Source: Dyella japonica DSM 16301
GTDB taxonomy: Bacteria > Pseudomonadota > Gammaproteobacteria > Xanthomonadales > Rhodanobacteraceae
DNA length: 61,696 nucleotides
Reading direction: 5' to 3'
Assembly: GCF_001010355.1 (NCBI RefSeq)
Contig: NZ_JPLA01000045.1
Location: 1-61,696, forward strand
The first letter of the stretch is position 1. Each line of letters starts with the position of its first letter. The notes below the pieces were generated by a model that did not search any database, had not been told where the DNA came from, and worked only from the letters and a program-made list of their open reading frames with translations. The translations under genes and the position numbers were made by a program. This document shows positions 18,618-27,142 of this stretch, piece after piece.

Positions 18618-18677
18618 GTTAAGAGGAGTGAGAAGTAAGAGGGGGTAGCCGTCTCTCACTTCTCACTCCTCTTAACT
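18617..18677. repeat. Purine-rich inverted repeat between dnaE and accA
   Basis: Two 25-bp arms (18617-18641 and 18653-18677) are inverse complements with one mismatch. Each contains AGAGGAGTGAGAAGT or its complement; the loop is 11 bp. The left arm starts on the last base of the dnaE stop. No T-run follows, so it is not a standard terminator. The wording (GAGTGAGAAGTGAGAG) is echoed in the pyrH-frr gap, suggesting a dispersed repeat family. Confidence 0.85.
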
Positions 18678-18710
18678 ATTTCTTCGCTCTTACCCCCCAT
18701 ACGCCCCCGT

Positions 18711-18739
18711 TCCCGCGAAATTCCGCGGACCGGTATACT
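18711..18739 (+). promoter_or_regulatory. Possible promoter of accA
   Basis: TATACT (18734-18739) is a five-of-six -10 match, 31 bp before the accA ATG; the -35 region (TCCCGC at 18711-18716) is poor. The arrangement, purine-rich inverted repeat then TATACT, copies that in front of frr. Confidence 0.35.
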
Positions 18740-18769
18740 TGCGCGCTTCCGTGTCATGAACTGCACCGA

Positions 18770-19726
18770 ATGAATCCCAACTTCCTCGATTTCGAACAAC
18801 CCATCGCCGAGCTGGACGCGAAGATTGAAGAGCTTCGCCATGCCAGTCACGGGCAGGCGTTCAACATCGACGAAGAAGTCGCCCGCCTGCGCGAGAAGCT
18901 GAAGCTCAAGACCAACGAGATCTTCCGCAACCTCACGCCGTGGCAGGTGACTCAGCTGTCGCGCCATCCGGGCCGTCCGTACACGCTCGATTACATCAGC
19001 GTGATGTGCGACGAGTTCCACGAGCTGGCGGGCGATCGCGCCTATGCGGACGATGCCGCCATCGTCGGTGGCCTGGGCCGCATCAATGGTCGCTCGGTGA
19101 TGATCATCGGCCACCAGAAGGCCCGCGATACCAAGGGCAAGGTACGCCGCAACTTCGGCATGCCGCGTCCGGAGGGTTACCGCAAGGCACTGCGCCTGAT
19201 GAAGATGGCCGAGCGTTTCGGCCTGCCCCTGATCACCCTTATCGACACCCCGGGCGCCTACCCCGGCGTCGGCGCCGAAGAGCGCGGCCAGTCCGAAGCC
19301 ATCGCCCGCAACCTGCTGGAAATGGCCGACCTGAAGACGCCCATCATCTGCACCGTGATCGGTGAAGGCGGCTCCGGCGGCGCGCTGGCCATCGGCGTGG
19401 GCGACCGCACGGTCATGCTGCAGTACTCCACGTACTCGGTGATCTCGCCGGAAGGCTGCGCGTCCATCCTGTGGAAGAGCGCCGAGAAGGCCCGCGACGC
19501 GGCCGAGGCCCTGGGCCTCACTGCCCCGCGCCTGCTCGAGCTGGGCCTGGTCGACAAGGTCGTGCGCGAGCCGCTGGGCGGCGCCCATCGCAACCCGCAT
19601 TCGATGGCAGTGCGCCTGAAGGCCGTCCTGCTCAACCAGCTCGACGAGCTGGAAGCCCTGCCGGTCAAGGATCTGATGGACCTGCGCTACAAGCGCCTGC
19701 GCGGCTACGGCGCGTACATCGAATAA
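18770..19726 (+). CDS. accA: Acetyl-CoA carboxylase carboxyltransferase subunit alpha AccA
   Basis: Alpha subunit of the carboxyltransferase that, with AccD and carboxybiotin on AccB, makes malonyl-CoA for fatty acid synthesis. The 318-residue product has family length. It begins [20 protein letters not shown], followed by the crotonase-type core: [20 protein letters not shown] near residue 160 and [17 protein letters not shown] near 197. It sits directly after dnaE, as in many gammaproteobacteria. Confidence 0.98.
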   Translation: MNPNFLDFEQPIAELDAKIEELRHASHGQAFNIDEEVARLREKLKLKTNEIFRNLTPWQVTQLSRHPGRPYTLDYISVMCDEFHELAGDRAYADDAAIVGGLGRINGRSVMIIGHQKARDTKGKVRRNFGMPRPEGYRKALRLMKMAERFGLPLITLIDTPGAYPGVGAEERGQSEAIARNLLEMADLKTPIICTVIGEGGSGGALAIGVGDRTVMLQYSTYSVISPEGCASILWKSAEKARDAAEALGLTAPRLLELGLVDKVVREPLGGAHRNPHSMAVRLKAVLLNQLDELEALPVKDLMDLRYKRLRGYGAYIE

Positions 19727-19739
19727 CAAAACATCTCCC

Positions 19740-19809
19740 TGTAGGAGCGCACCCTGTGCGCGATGGGCCTGCGAGGCAGGCCCGTTCGCGCACAGGGTGC
19801 GCTCCTACA
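19740..19809. repeat. REP-like palindrome, copy 1
   Basis: Perfect 24-bp arms (19740-19763 and 19786-19809) read TGTAGGAGCGCACCCTGTGC and on to GCGA. An inner stem GGGCCTGC/GCAGGCCC fills the middle, so nearly all 70 bp pair. It starts 14 bp after the accA stop. Two further copies with GTGGGAG in place of GTAGGAG lie at 26856 and 31517. Such GTRG-headed palindromes are typical of REP elements mobilised by RAYT transposases; none is encoded in this window. Confidence 0.92.
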
Positions 19810-19872
19810 AAGAAACACGATCGTCGCCCCAGCGCGCTACCATCCGTGCCAACGTCGCCCGGAATCGCGTCC

Positions 19873-20628
19873 ATGGCCAACGAACACACCAGCAAGCTGG
19901 CTGTCCTGATCGATGCCGACAACGCGCAACCGGCCATTGCCGAGCCGTTGCTCGCTGAAGTGGCCAAGTACGGCACCGCGCACGTCAAGCGTGCGTATGG
20001 CGATTGGACGTCCAATCACCTCAAGAGCTGGAAAGAGCAGCTGCTCACCCAATCGATCCAGCCGATCCAGCAGTTCGGCTATACCAGCGGCAAGAACGCC
20101 ACCGATTCGGCGATGATCATCGATGCGATGGACCTGCTCTATTCGGGGCGCTTCGATGGCTTTTGCATCGTCTCCAGCGACAGCGACTTCACCCGCCTGG
20201 CCGCGCGCATCCGCGAGTCGGGACTGATCGTCTATGGCTTCGGCGAACGCAAGACGCCCGACCCGTTCGTGGCGGCCTGCGACAAGTTCATCTACACCGA
20301 CATCATCGTCGGCAAGCCCGATGAAGAGCAGCCGCTCAAGCCGCGCACGGCCGCCCAGCTCAAGCAGGATTCGAGCCTGGTGAATCTGCTGCGCAATGCC
20401 CTGGAAGCGGCTTCAGATGACGATGGATGGGCCGCGCTCGGCGGCGTGGGTTCCATCATCACCAAGCAGCGTCCGAACTTCGACGCTCGCAGCTATGGCT
20501 ACAACAAGCTCAGCGAATTGATTGCCGCCACCACGCTGTTCGAGCTCGATCGCCGCAGCCCCGGCGAAGGCCGCCCCAAGGTGATCTACGTGCGCAACAA
20601 GGGCAAGAAGACCGCGGCTCGTGAATAA
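19873..20628 (+). CDS. NYN-domain (LabA/PIN-like) protein with C-terminal OST-HTH domain
   Basis: Predicted RNA-acting protein, probably a ribonuclease. The 251-residue product opens with a NYN domain (residues about 8-140): LAVLIDADNAQ with two Asp at 14 and 16, NATDSAMIIDAMDLLY near 75-90 and IVSSDSDFTRLAARIRESG near 98-115. These are the acidic clusters that would hold a metal in PIN-like nucleases. The C-terminal third (about 170-240) with GVGSIITKQRPNFDARSYG fits an OST-HTH/LOTUS RNA-binding fold. The ATG at 19873 precedes this domain directly. It overlaps tilS by 8 bp. Confidence 0.85.
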   Translation: MANEHTSKLAVLIDADNAQPAIAEPLLAEVAKYGTAHVKRAYGDWTSNHLKSWKEQLLTQSIQPIQQFGYTSGKNATDSAMIIDAMDLLYSGRFDGFCIVSSDSDFTRLAARIRESGLIVYGFGERKTPDPFVAACDKFIYTDIIVGKPDEEQPLKPRTAAQLKQDSSLVNLLRNALEAASDDDGWAALGGVGSIITKQRPNFDARSYGYNKLSELIAATTLFELDRRSPGEGRPKVIYVRNKGKKTAARE

Positions 20629-21910
20629 GCTGATCGACACGCTGCGCGAGGCCTTGCAGAAACACGCGCAAGGGCCGTTGTGCGTTGCCTACAGCGGCGG
20701 CCCCGACTCCACCGCGTTGCTGCACGCACTGGCCCAATTGCCGGAAGCGAAGGCGCGCGACTTGCGCGCCCTGCATATCGACCACGGCCTGCATGCGGAC
20801 AGCGCCGACTGGGCCGAACGCTGCAAACAGATGGCCCGCGAATGGGGTGTGCCCTGCCTGGTGCTGCGCGTCCACGTCGATCATGCGCGTGGCTATGGCT
20901 TGGAGGCAGCGGCGCGCGATGCCCGTTACCGTGCGTTCGCGGCCTCGCTGCGTCAGGGCGAACGACTGTTGTTGGCGCACCACCGCGACGACCAGGCCGA
21001 AACCGTCCTGCTCAAATTGCTGCGTGGCGCCGGGCCGGAAGGGCTGGGCGGCATGCGCGTCACGCGTCGTCTCGGCGAAGGCCTGCTATGGCGTCCGCTG
21101 CTGGACACGCCGCGTGACGCGTTGCGCCGCTATGTGGCGCAATACGATCTGCCCTGCATCGACGATCCATCGAACAACGATGCGCGGCTCTCGCGCAATT
21201 TTCTTCGCCACGAGATCCTGCCGCGCCTCACCCAGCACTGGCCGCAGGCGGTGGACTCCATCGTGCACAGCGCCAGCCTCCACCGCGCCGCCACCGAAAC
21301 GCTGGAGCAGCAGTGGCGCAGCGAGCAGGCGCGCCTGCTCGACACCACCAACGGCAGCCTCGACGCCCACGGCTGGCTTGCACTTTCGCCCGCGCTGCGG
21401 CATCCACTGCTGGACGACTGGCTGCACGCGCGCGGACTCACCGCCCCCACCACGGCCCAGCGCGAGCAGATCGAACGCCAGTGCACGGCACGCGACGGGC
21501 AGTTGCCCTGTATCCGCTGGGCCGGTGCCGAGGTGCATGTGTGGCGGGGACGCCTGTGGGCGCTGCCGCCGCAACCGCCGATCGATCCGCACTGGCAGGC
21601 CCACTGGCACGGCGAACCGCTGGCCTTGCCCGATGGCGGCAGCCTGCGGCTCGATCCGCCCGGGCAGCTGAGCGACTCGCTCAGCATCCGCCTGCGCCGT
21701 GGCGGCGAGCAGCTGCGGCCGGCGGGAGATGCGCATACCCGCGAGCTGCGCGACCTGTTCCAGCAAGGCGGCATGCCGCCATGGCGTCGGCTGGCCTGCC
21801 CCATGCTTTACGCGGGCGAGGAACTGATCGGGGTGGGCGACCGCTGGCTGAGCGCGCGTGGCGTGGCCTTGTTCGGCCAGGCACGGCCCCTATGGCAACC
21901 GGCCTACTGA
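20621..21910 (+). CDS. tilS: tRNA(Ile)-lysidine synthase TilS
   Basis: Attaches lysine to the C34 wobble base of tRNA-Ile (CAU anticodon), changing it to read AUA. The 429-residue product has the PP-loop ATP-binding motif VAYSGGPDSTALLHAL near residues 23-38 and LLAHHRDDQAETVLL near 117. The TilS-specific C-terminal domain includes RRGGEQLRPAGDAHTRELRD and closes with the VGDRWLS stretch. It starts with GTG at 20621, overlapping the NYN gene by 8 bp. accA-tilS adjacency is common in gammaproteobacteria; here the NYN gene is inserted. Confidence 0.97.
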   Translation: MNKLIDTLREALQKHAQGPLCVAYSGGPDSTALLHALAQLPEAKARDLRALHIDHGLHADSADWAERCKQMAREWGVPCLVLRVHVDHARGYGLEAAARDARYRAFAASLRQGERLLLAHHRDDQAETVLLKLLRGAGPEGLGGMRVTRRLGEGLLWRPLLDTPRDALRRYVAQYDLPCIDDPSNNDARLSRNFLRHEILPRLTQHWPQAVDSIVHSASLHRAATETLEQQWRSEQARLLDTTNGSLDAHGWLALSPALRHPLLDDWLHARGLTAPTTAQREQIERQCTARDGQLPCIRWAGAEVHVWRGRLWALPPQPPIDPHWQAHWHGEPLALPDGGSLRLDPPGQLSDSLSIRLRRGGEQLRPAGDAHTRELRDLFQQGGMPPWRRLACPMLYAGEELIGVGDRWLSARGVALFGQARPLWQPAY

Positions 21911-21959
21911 GCGTTGTTTCGATTGATTCCGCACCGCCCCTGCGCTAGCTTTGCGGGCC

Positions 21960-22211
21960 ATGGCCAAGTCTGCATCCGCCCCCGTCGCCCCCGCCGCCGA
22001 TTTCGAACACTCGCTGGACGAACTCGAGCAGTTGGTTGCGCGTATGGAAGGCGGCGAATTGAGCCTGGACGAATCCCTGTCCTCCTTCGAACGCGGCATC
22101 GGCCTATATCGCCATTGCCAGCAGGCATTGGAAAATGCCGAGTTGCGCGTACGGATGCTGCTCGACCCCGATGCCCCAGACACAGCCGAACCTTTTGAAC
22201 CCGAGCTCTGA
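21960..22211 (+). CDS. xseB: Exodeoxyribonuclease VII small subunit XseB
   Basis: Small subunit of exonuclease VII, which degrades single-stranded DNA to oligonucleotides together with XseA (not in this window). The 83-residue product has the diagnostic stretch [20 protein letters not shown] and then [20 protein letters not shown], both in the usual two-helix arrangement. The ATG at 21960 has a weak ribosome site; a TTG at 21951 would add three residues. The C-terminus overlaps the ispA start by 41 bp, a typical xseB-ispA pairing. Confidence 0.94.
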   Translation: MAKSASAPVAPAADFEHSLDELEQLVARMEGGELSLDESLSSFERGIGLYRHCQQALENAELRVRMLLDPDAPDTAEPFEPEL

Positions 22212-23103
22212 GAGCTCCGAGCTTGGCGCCCAGCTCAAGTCGCTGATCGCCCGCGCCGAAGAGGCGCTCGTCCGTTCCCTTCCGCCGGAAGACACCGCGC
22301 CCATCGAGCTGCACCGGGCGATGCGTTACGCCGTGCTCGGCGGCGGCAAGCGCCTGCGTCCGCTGCTGGTCTATGCGGCCGGCCATGCGTTTGGCGAAAC
22401 CGGCTCACGCCTGGATGCGCCGGCGGTGGCGGTGGAGCTGATCCACGCCTATTCGCTGGTGCATGACGATCTGCCGGCGATGGACGATGACGCCATGCGC
22501 CGCGGCCGTCCCACCTGCCACATCGTGTTCGGCGAGGCGATGGCCATCCTGGCCGGCGACGCGCTGCAGGCCCTGGCGTTCGAACTGCTGGCCCATGACG
22601 TGGACCTTGGCGTCTCGCCGGCGCGCTGCGTGGAGATGCTGCGCGTGCTCGGCCGCGCCTGCGGTGCCGACGGCATGGCCGGTGGCCAGGCGCTGGACCT
22701 GGCCGCGGTGGGACGCAAGCTCACGCTCACCGAGCTGGAGTTCATGCACGCCTGCAAGACCGGCGCGCTGATCCGCGCCGCCGTGCGTCTGGGTGGCCTG
22801 GCCGCCGGCGCCTCGGACGATGAGCTCTCCGCGCTCGATCGCTATGGCCATGCCGTGGGCCTGGCCTTCCAGGTGCGCGACGACATTCTCGACGTGGAAG
22901 GCGAGTCGGCCGTGCTCGGCAAGACCGCCGGCAAGGACGCGGCCGCCGACAAGCCGACCTTCCCCTCGATCATCGGCATGGCCGCATCGCGCGAACATCT
23001 GGCCCGCCTCACGCAGGATGCACTCGACGCCATCGCACCGTTCGGCGAACGCGCCGGCCTGCTGGAAGAACTGGCGCGCTACGCCGCGGCGCGCCTGCGC
23101 TGA
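22171..23103 (+). CDS. ispA: Farnesyl diphosphate synthase IspA
   Basis: Trans-prenyltransferase that makes farnesyl diphosphate from IPP and DMAPP, feeding UppS and quinone synthesis. The 310-residue product shows [19 protein letters not shown] near residue 52. The first Asp-rich motif is in [20 protein letters not shown] near residue 95, and the second is [11 protein letters not shown] near 235. The ATG at 22171 lies inside xseB; another ATG at 22135 would add 12 residues. dxs, which often follows in this operon, is not here; an unrelated secreted protein comes next. Confidence 0.96.
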   Translation: MPQTQPNLLNPSSESSELGAQLKSLIARAEEALVRSLPPEDTAPIELHRAMRYAVLGGGKRLRPLLVYAAGHAFGETGSRLDAPAVAVELIHAYSLVHDDLPAMDDDAMRRGRPTCHIVFGEAMAILAGDALQALAFELLAHDVDLGVSPARCVEMLRVLGRACGADGMAGGQALDLAAVGRKLTLTELEFMHACKTGALIRAAVRLGGLAAGASDDELSALDRYGHAVGLAFQVRDDILDVEGESAVLGKTAGKDAAADKPTFPSIIGMAASREHLARLTQDALDAIAPFGERAGLLEELARYAAARLR

Positions 23104-23191
23104 GCGACTGCTCGGCAGCTTGCCGACAACGGGTCAACAGTCGCCACGCTCGAACGTTCCTGCGTGTTAGATCCCCGACTGTGCCGATCCG

Positions 23192-23941
23192 ATGCCCTTG
23201 CTCCGCTCTACCCGCAGCCGTTGGCTCGGCGCCTCGCTCGTGCTGATCACCGGCGCCGCCATCGCGGCACAGTCCACCGATTTCTCCGGCGCCTGGCGCC
23301 TGGACGATCGCAACAGCGATAGCGCGGATGGCTTGACCAACGCGATGCGCGTGGAGGCGCGCAAGGAGCTGGCGGCGCGCCAGCAGTCCTCAGCGCCCGC
23401 CTCGTCGTCCTCCAGCGCGCCGCCTGCCGGCTCGCATGGCGGCGGGCGCCACGGTGGTGGTGGGATGGGTGGGGGTGGCACCGGCGGCGGTGGCATGGGC
23501 GGTGGCGGCCACGGTGGCGGCATGGGCGGCGGTGGTCACGGCCACCGTGGCGACAGCGGCGACAGCAAACCGGCATCGAGCACCGACAAGGATCCCATCG
23601 CGACGGCCTCCTACCCGATGCCGCCGATGCTGCAGAACGACTCGGTCCTGCTGGTGCAGCAGGATGCCAAGACCTTCCAGGTCCGCCTGAATAACGGCGA
23701 CCAGCTGACCGGCAAGCTGGACGGCGTGGCCCGCCAGTCGCTCAACGGCAACGCGATGGTGCGTGGCCAGATCATGAGTGGCCAGCTGGTGGTGACTATC
23801 CGCTACGCCGACGGCACCCAGCTCGACCAGACCTGGGCCATGTCAGACGACGGCAAGCAGATGGTGGTGACCGGCGCCTGGAAGGTACCCACGCTGGAGC
23901 AGCCGGTGGGCTTCAAACGCGTCTACGTGGGCCTGCACTGA
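23192..23941 (+). CDS. Secreted Gly-rich hypothetical protein (249 aa)
   Basis: Not recognised. It has an N-terminal signal peptide with a cut likely after AIAAQS, then a FSGAWRLDDRNSDS segment. Such DFSGxWxLD openings occur in secreted hypothetical proteins of Xanthomonadales. A low-complexity region follows (residues about 84-118) of Gly with scattered His and Met (GGGMGGGG-type repeats). A C-terminal domain (about 145-249), rich in beta-strand-like residues, includes FQVRLNNGDQLTGKLDG and ends KRVYVGLH. It was probably acquired as a lineage-specific envelope or periplasmic protein. The His/Gly/Met stretch could bind metal, but this is inference. Confidence 0.75.
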   Translation: MPLLRSTRSRWLGASLVLITGAAIAAQSTDFSGAWRLDDRNSDSADGLTNAMRVEARKELAARQQSSAPASSSSSAPPAGSHGGGRHGGGGMGGGGTGGGGMGGGGHGGGMGGGGHGHRGDSGDSKPASSTDKDPIATASYPMPPMLQNDSVLLVQQDAKTFQVRLNNGDQLTGKLDGVARQSLNGNAMVRGQIMSGQLVVTIRYADGTQLDQTWAMSDDGKQMVVTGAWKVPTLEQPVGFKRVYVGLH

Positions 23942-23949
23942 ATGGAAAA

Positions 23950-23976
23950 AGGCGACCCGAGGGTCGCCTCTTTTTT
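23950..23976. terminator. Bidirectional terminator between convergent genes
   Basis: AGGCGACC pairs with GGTCGCCT, flanked by a run of six Ts on the right and five As on the left. It can therefore end both the Gly-rich protein gene (+) and the DUF4870 gene (-). Confidence 0.88.
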
Positions 23977-23982
23977 GCTGGT

Positions 23983-24423
23983 TTAGCTGATGAGCCGCAA
24001 GGTGAACGGGTAGCGATAACGCACGCCTTCGTTCGCCCGGATCGCGGCAATGATGGTGAACACCAGCCACGCCACACCGACCACGATGCCCACGGGGACG
24101 GCAATCAGCACGCCAAGGCCCAGCGTGATCAGCGTCAGCACGAACAGCGCAAAGAACACGATGGCCACGGTGATGTTGAAGTTCAGCGCCTCTTTGCCCT
24201 GGTCGTTGACGAAGGGCATGCTGTCCTTCTTCACCAACCAGATGATCAGCGGCCCGAGGAAGCAGCCCCAGCCGAACCAATGGCCGGTGATGATGAGGCC
24301 CAGCAGCGCGGACAGATGGGCGAACATCGCCCACTGGCGCTCCTGAACGCTGGGGACATCGGACGGCGGCACGGAGGAGCCGCTCGACGGCGGCGGTACG
24401 ACGGACTCGGGCGGAACGCTCAT
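23983..24423 (-). CDS. DUF4870 membrane protein
   Basis: Small integral membrane protein of the DUF4870 (Tic20-like) family, function unknown. The 146-residue product has a Ser/Pro-rich cytoplasmic-type N-terminus (about 30 residues). The family core follows: ERQWAMFAHLSALLG in TM1, the charged VKKDSMPFVNDQGKEALNFN loop, and two further hydrophobic segments ending IRANEGVRYRYPF. The ATG at 24423 has an AGGAG ribosome site. It converges on the Gly-rich protein gene and shares its terminator; pmbA lies 98 bp upstream on the same strand. Confidence 0.88.
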   Translation of the reverse strand: MSVPPESVVPPPSSGSSVPPSDVPSVQERQWAMFAHLSALLGLIITGHWFGWGCFLGPLIIWLVKKDSMPFVNDQGKEALNFNITVAIVFFALFVLTLITLGLGVLIAVPVGIVVGVAWLVFTIIAAIRANEGVRYRYPFTLRLIS

Positions 24424-24521
24424 GCGTGCATCTCCTGGGTCGTAAAGGCCTGATTGTTCAGTCAGCTACTGCTGACGGCCTCATCCTAGCAAGTGTCCGC
24501 CCGTATTACCGGTGCAGCTAG

Positions 24522-25874
24522 TCACTCTCCGGCGATGGTCATCTGCTCCAGCAGAATCGAGCCGGTCAGCAGGTGCGAGCGGTGATCCACGTCCGCGCCC
24601 ACGGCCACGATATTGGCGTACATGTCGCGCAGGTTCGCGGCGATGGTGATCTCTTCCACCGGGTAGGCGATCTGGCCGTTCTCCACCCAGAAGCCGGCCG
24701 CGCCGCGCGAGTAATCGCCGGTGATGGTGGACACGCCCTGCCCCATCACCTCGGTGACCACCAGGCCGGTGCCCATGCGCTTGAGCATGCCGGCGAAATC
24801 GTCCTGGCCGGGCTGCACGATCATGTTGTGGATGCCGCCGGCATTGCCGGTGGATTCCAGGCCCAGCTTGCGCGCCGAATAGCTGCCGAGCACGTAGCGT
24901 GCGAGCACGCCGTTCTCGATCAGCGAGCTGTCACGCGTGGCCACACCCTCGGCGTCGAACGAGCCCGAACCCTGCCCGCGCATCACGAACGGACGCTCCA
25001 CGATATTCATCCAGGACGGCATGACCTGCTTGCCGGCGTGGTCCAGCAAAAAACTGGCACCGCGGTACAGCGCGCCGCCGCTGACGGCGCCGATCAGATG
25101 ACCGATCAGCCCGCGCGCGACTTCAGGGGTGAACAGCACGGGGCACTGACGCGTGGACAGTGAGCGTGCCCCCATCCGCGCCAGCGTACGCTGCGCGGCC
25201 TTGTCGCCGAGCGCCTGGGCGCTGATGAAATCATCCGCCGAGCGCACGCTGTCGTACCAATAGTCGCGCTGCATGCCGTCGTCGTCGCCGGCAATCAGCG
25301 CCACCGACAGCGAATGTCGGGTGCCGCGCTCGCGGCCGACAAAACCATGTGAGTTGGCGTAGACGGCCAGGCTTTCGCCCATCTGCACGCTGGCGCCATC
25401 GGAATTGGTGATGCCGGCGTGGGCGCGGCCGGCGTCCTCGATCTGCTTGCCCAGTTCGATCGCCTGGTCGGTCTCGATCCGCCACGGATGCCACAGGTCC
25501 AGATCGGGGAACTGGGTGGCCATGCGGGACGCGTCGGCCAGGCCGGCCGCCGGGTCTTCCTCGGTGTAGCGGGCGATCGCGCAAGCCTGTTCCAGCGTGG
25601 CCTGGATGGAATCGGGATTGAGGTCGGCCGTGCTGGCCGAGCCCTTGCGCTGCCCGAAATAGACCGTGAGCCCGAAGCCGCGGTCGCGCGTGTGCTCGAC
25701 CGTTTCCACCTCGCCCAGGCGCACGTTCACGTTCAGACCCGTGTCGATGCTGGCGGCCACCTCGGCCTGGCTGGCGCCGGCGGCGCGGGCCCGGCGAATC
25801 ACGTCCTCGGCCAGTTGGGCCAGACGGTCGAGTTCGTCGTTGCTGCGGTCCTGGGTGGGGCTGAGCTGGGTCAC
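24522..25874 (-). CDS. pmbA: Metalloprotease-complex subunit PmbA (TldE)
   Basis: Partner of TldD in the TldD/TldE zinc protease, which in E. coli digests unfolded peptides and matures microcin B17; TldE itself lacks the zinc motif. The 450-residue product shows family features such as AGASQAEVAASIDTGLNVNVR near the N-terminus, DRGFGLTVYFGQRKGSAST, and DYSRGAAGFWVENGQIAYPV near the C-terminus. The start is GTG at 25874 with AGGAA upstream; longer frames lack a ribosome site. tldD lies 2.8 kb away on the same strand. The gene diverges from the DUF1653 gene. Confidence 0.95.
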   Translation of the reverse strand: MTQLSPTQDRSNDELDRLAQLAEDVIRRARAAGASQAEVAASIDTGLNVNVRLGEVETVEHTRDRGFGLTVYFGQRKGSASTADLNPDSIQATLEQACAIARYTEEDPAAGLADASRMATQFPDLDLWHPWRIETDQAIELGKQIEDAGRAHAGITNSDGASVQMGESLAVYANSHGFVGRERGTRHSLSVALIAGDDDGMQRDYWYDSVRSADDFISAQALGDKAAQRTLARMGARSLSTRQCPVLFTPEVARGLIGHLIGAVSGGALYRGASFLLDHAGKQVMPSWMNIVERPFVMRGQGSGSFDAEGVATRDSSLIENGVLARYVLGSYSARKLGLESTGNAGGIHNMIVQPGQDDFAGMLKRMGTGLVVTEVMGQGVSTITGDYSRGAAGFWVENGQIAYPVEEITIAANLRDMYANIVAVGADVDHRSHLLTGSILLEQMTIAGE

Positions 25875-25986
25875 GCGGCTTTTCCTACGGGAATGCGGGG
25901 AACGGGTAGAATACGCGGTCCTAGCCGCGCAACTCCGAAAGTGGGGGTCGCGTACACGAAAGCAACGGAGCGTCGCGGAGAACGCC

Positions 25987-26235
25987 ATGTCACTGACAGC
26001 CGGCATCTACCGCCACTACAAAGGCCAGCGTTACCGCGTCCTGGGCACGGCCCGGCACAGCGAAACGATGGAAGAGGTAGTGGTCTACCAGGCGCTCTAT
26101 GGCGATTACGGCCTGTGGGTACGTCCCGCCGCCATGTTCTGCGAAACCGTGGAGCTGGAGGGCGAGCCGATTTCCCGCTTCGCCCTGGAACAGGCCGAAC
26201 CGGACCTGCTCGACGGCGTCATCGCCGCCCCCTGA
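25987..26235 (+). CDS. DUF1653 protein (82 aa)
   Basis: Small protein of the DUF1653 family, function unknown. It has the family signature GIYRHYKGQRYRVLGTARHS near residue 6, then MEEVVVYQALYGDYGLWVRP and a C-terminal FALE segment. The ATG at 25987 begins directly before the domain. TAGAAT at 25907-25912 is a possible -10. It diverges from pmbA and lies 29 bp before darP, so the two are probably cotranscribed. Confidence 0.85.
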   Translation: MSLTAGIYRHYKGQRYRVLGTARHSETMEEVVVYQALYGDYGLWVRPAAMFCETVELEGEPISRFALEQAEPDLLDGVIAAP

Positions 26236-26264
26236 GCGTTTGCTCCACCCGTTGGAATACTCCT

Positions 26265-26846
26265 GTGAACCGCACCTACACCGACAATCCGGACCACGAT
26301 TACGGCCCAACCCGTACGCAGCAACGCAAGGACGCGCTGGCCGTGCTGGCCTTGGCCGTCCAGTTGCTCGAGCTGCCGCCAAGCAAGCTGGCCAGGCTGG
26401 AGTTGCCGGAAGACGTGGAGCGCGAGATTGCCAACACGCGCCGCATCACCGCGCATATCGCGCGCAAGCGGCAGCTGGCCTTCCTGGCCAAGGTGATGCG
26501 TCGTCACGACGCCAGCGTGTTTGACGGCGTGCGCGCTGCGCTGGGCGAGAACCGCGATCGCCAGCGCCAGGAAACGGCTGCCATGCACCGCCTGGAAGCC
26601 ACCCGCGATCGCCTGCTGAGTGACCCCGACAACGCCATGAGCGACGTGATCGCCCAGTATCCGAATGTCGACCGCCAGCACCTGCGTTCGCTGGTGCGCC
26701 AGGCCAAGATCGAGAAAGACGGCAACAAGCCGCCGCGGGCGTACCGCGAGATCTATCAGTTGCTGAAGGACCTGGCGGCGGGGAACCGCACGGACGAGGC
26801 CGCCGACGAAGACGCCGACGATTTGCCGGAAGAGAACGAAGACTGA
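26265..26846 (+). CDS. darP: Ribosome-associated protein DarP (YjgA, DUF615)
   Basis: Late 50S assembly factor of the DUF615 family. The 193-residue, highly charged helical product contains PTRTQQRKDALAVLALAVQL near residue 13, LPEDVEREIANTRRITAHIA near 45-65 and ARKRQLAFLAKVMRR, all typical. It ends with an acidic tail of Glu and Asp (DEAADEDADDLPEENED). The start is GTG at 26265 with a modest ribosome site. pmbA next to yjgA is the common gammaproteobacterial order, here with the DUF1653 gene between them. A REP-like palindrome follows the stop. Confidence 0.95.
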   Translation: MNRTYTDNPDHDYGPTRTQQRKDALAVLALAVQLLELPPSKLARLELPEDVEREIANTRRITAHIARKRQLAFLAKVMRRHDASVFDGVRAALGENRDRQRQETAAMHRLEATRDRLLSDPDNAMSDVIAQYPNVDRQHLRSLVRQAKIEKDGNKPPRAYREIYQLLKDLAAGNRTDEAADEDADDLPEENED

Positions 26847-26855
26847 GGCAAGCGT

Positions 26856-26924
26856 GAGTCGCGCACAGGGTGCGCTCCCACAGGATGGTCGTCACCTTGT
26901 GGGAGCGCACCCTGTGCGCGACTC
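26856..26924. repeat. REP-like palindrome, copy 2
   Basis: Perfect 27-bp arms (26856-26882 and 26898-26924) contain GTGGGAGCGCACCCTGTGCG and its complement, with a 15-bp loop. Flanking CTGAGGC (26843) and GCCTCAG (26930) could extend the stem outward. It lies between the convergent darP and the Cys-rich protein gene, where it may also stop transcription. Confidence 0.92.
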
Positions 26925-26932
26925 AACCCGCC

Positions 26933-27142
26933 TCAGTTTTCAACGGGGCTAAACCGCCCACACGCATCCCCCGGCGACACAAAACAATCGTGCACCTCGC
27001 ATAACGCGCTCGCCCCGATGCTCGCCCCATAAGCCGAGCCGAACGACGCCAAACCCGGCACACGCTGTTCCATCTCGCGCGGATCATCGCAACGATGACG
27101 ACAGTGCTCGCAACGCGCCGCGACTGTCACCACCGCACTCAT
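26933..27142 (-). CDS. Cys-rich small protein coupled to YeiH-type exporter (69 aa)
   Basis: Not assigned to a named family. The product starts MSAVVTVAARCEHCRHRC and has seven Cys in all, arranged C-x2-C-x3-C near residues 11-18 and later single Cys in ALCEVHDCF and GDACGRF. It also carries the segment PGLASFGSAYGAS. The Cys/His content suggests metal binding. It starts in a 4-bp ATGA overlap with the exporter gene stop, which argues for coupled translation and a shared role. The right-hand REP palindrome begins 8 bp from its stop. Confidence 0.75.
   Translation of the reverse strand: MSAVVTVAARCEHCRHRCDDPREMEQRVPGLASFGSAYGASIGASALCEVHDCFVSPGDACGRFSPVEN

Noticed and set aside
18617..18677. 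Purine-rich inverted repeat as the dnaE terminator
   Set aside because: No T-run after the stem, so it is listed as a repeat, not a terminator.
23430..23540. Gly-codon repeats as a CRISPR-like array
   Set aside because: Repeats lie within an intact reading frame and have no regular spacers.
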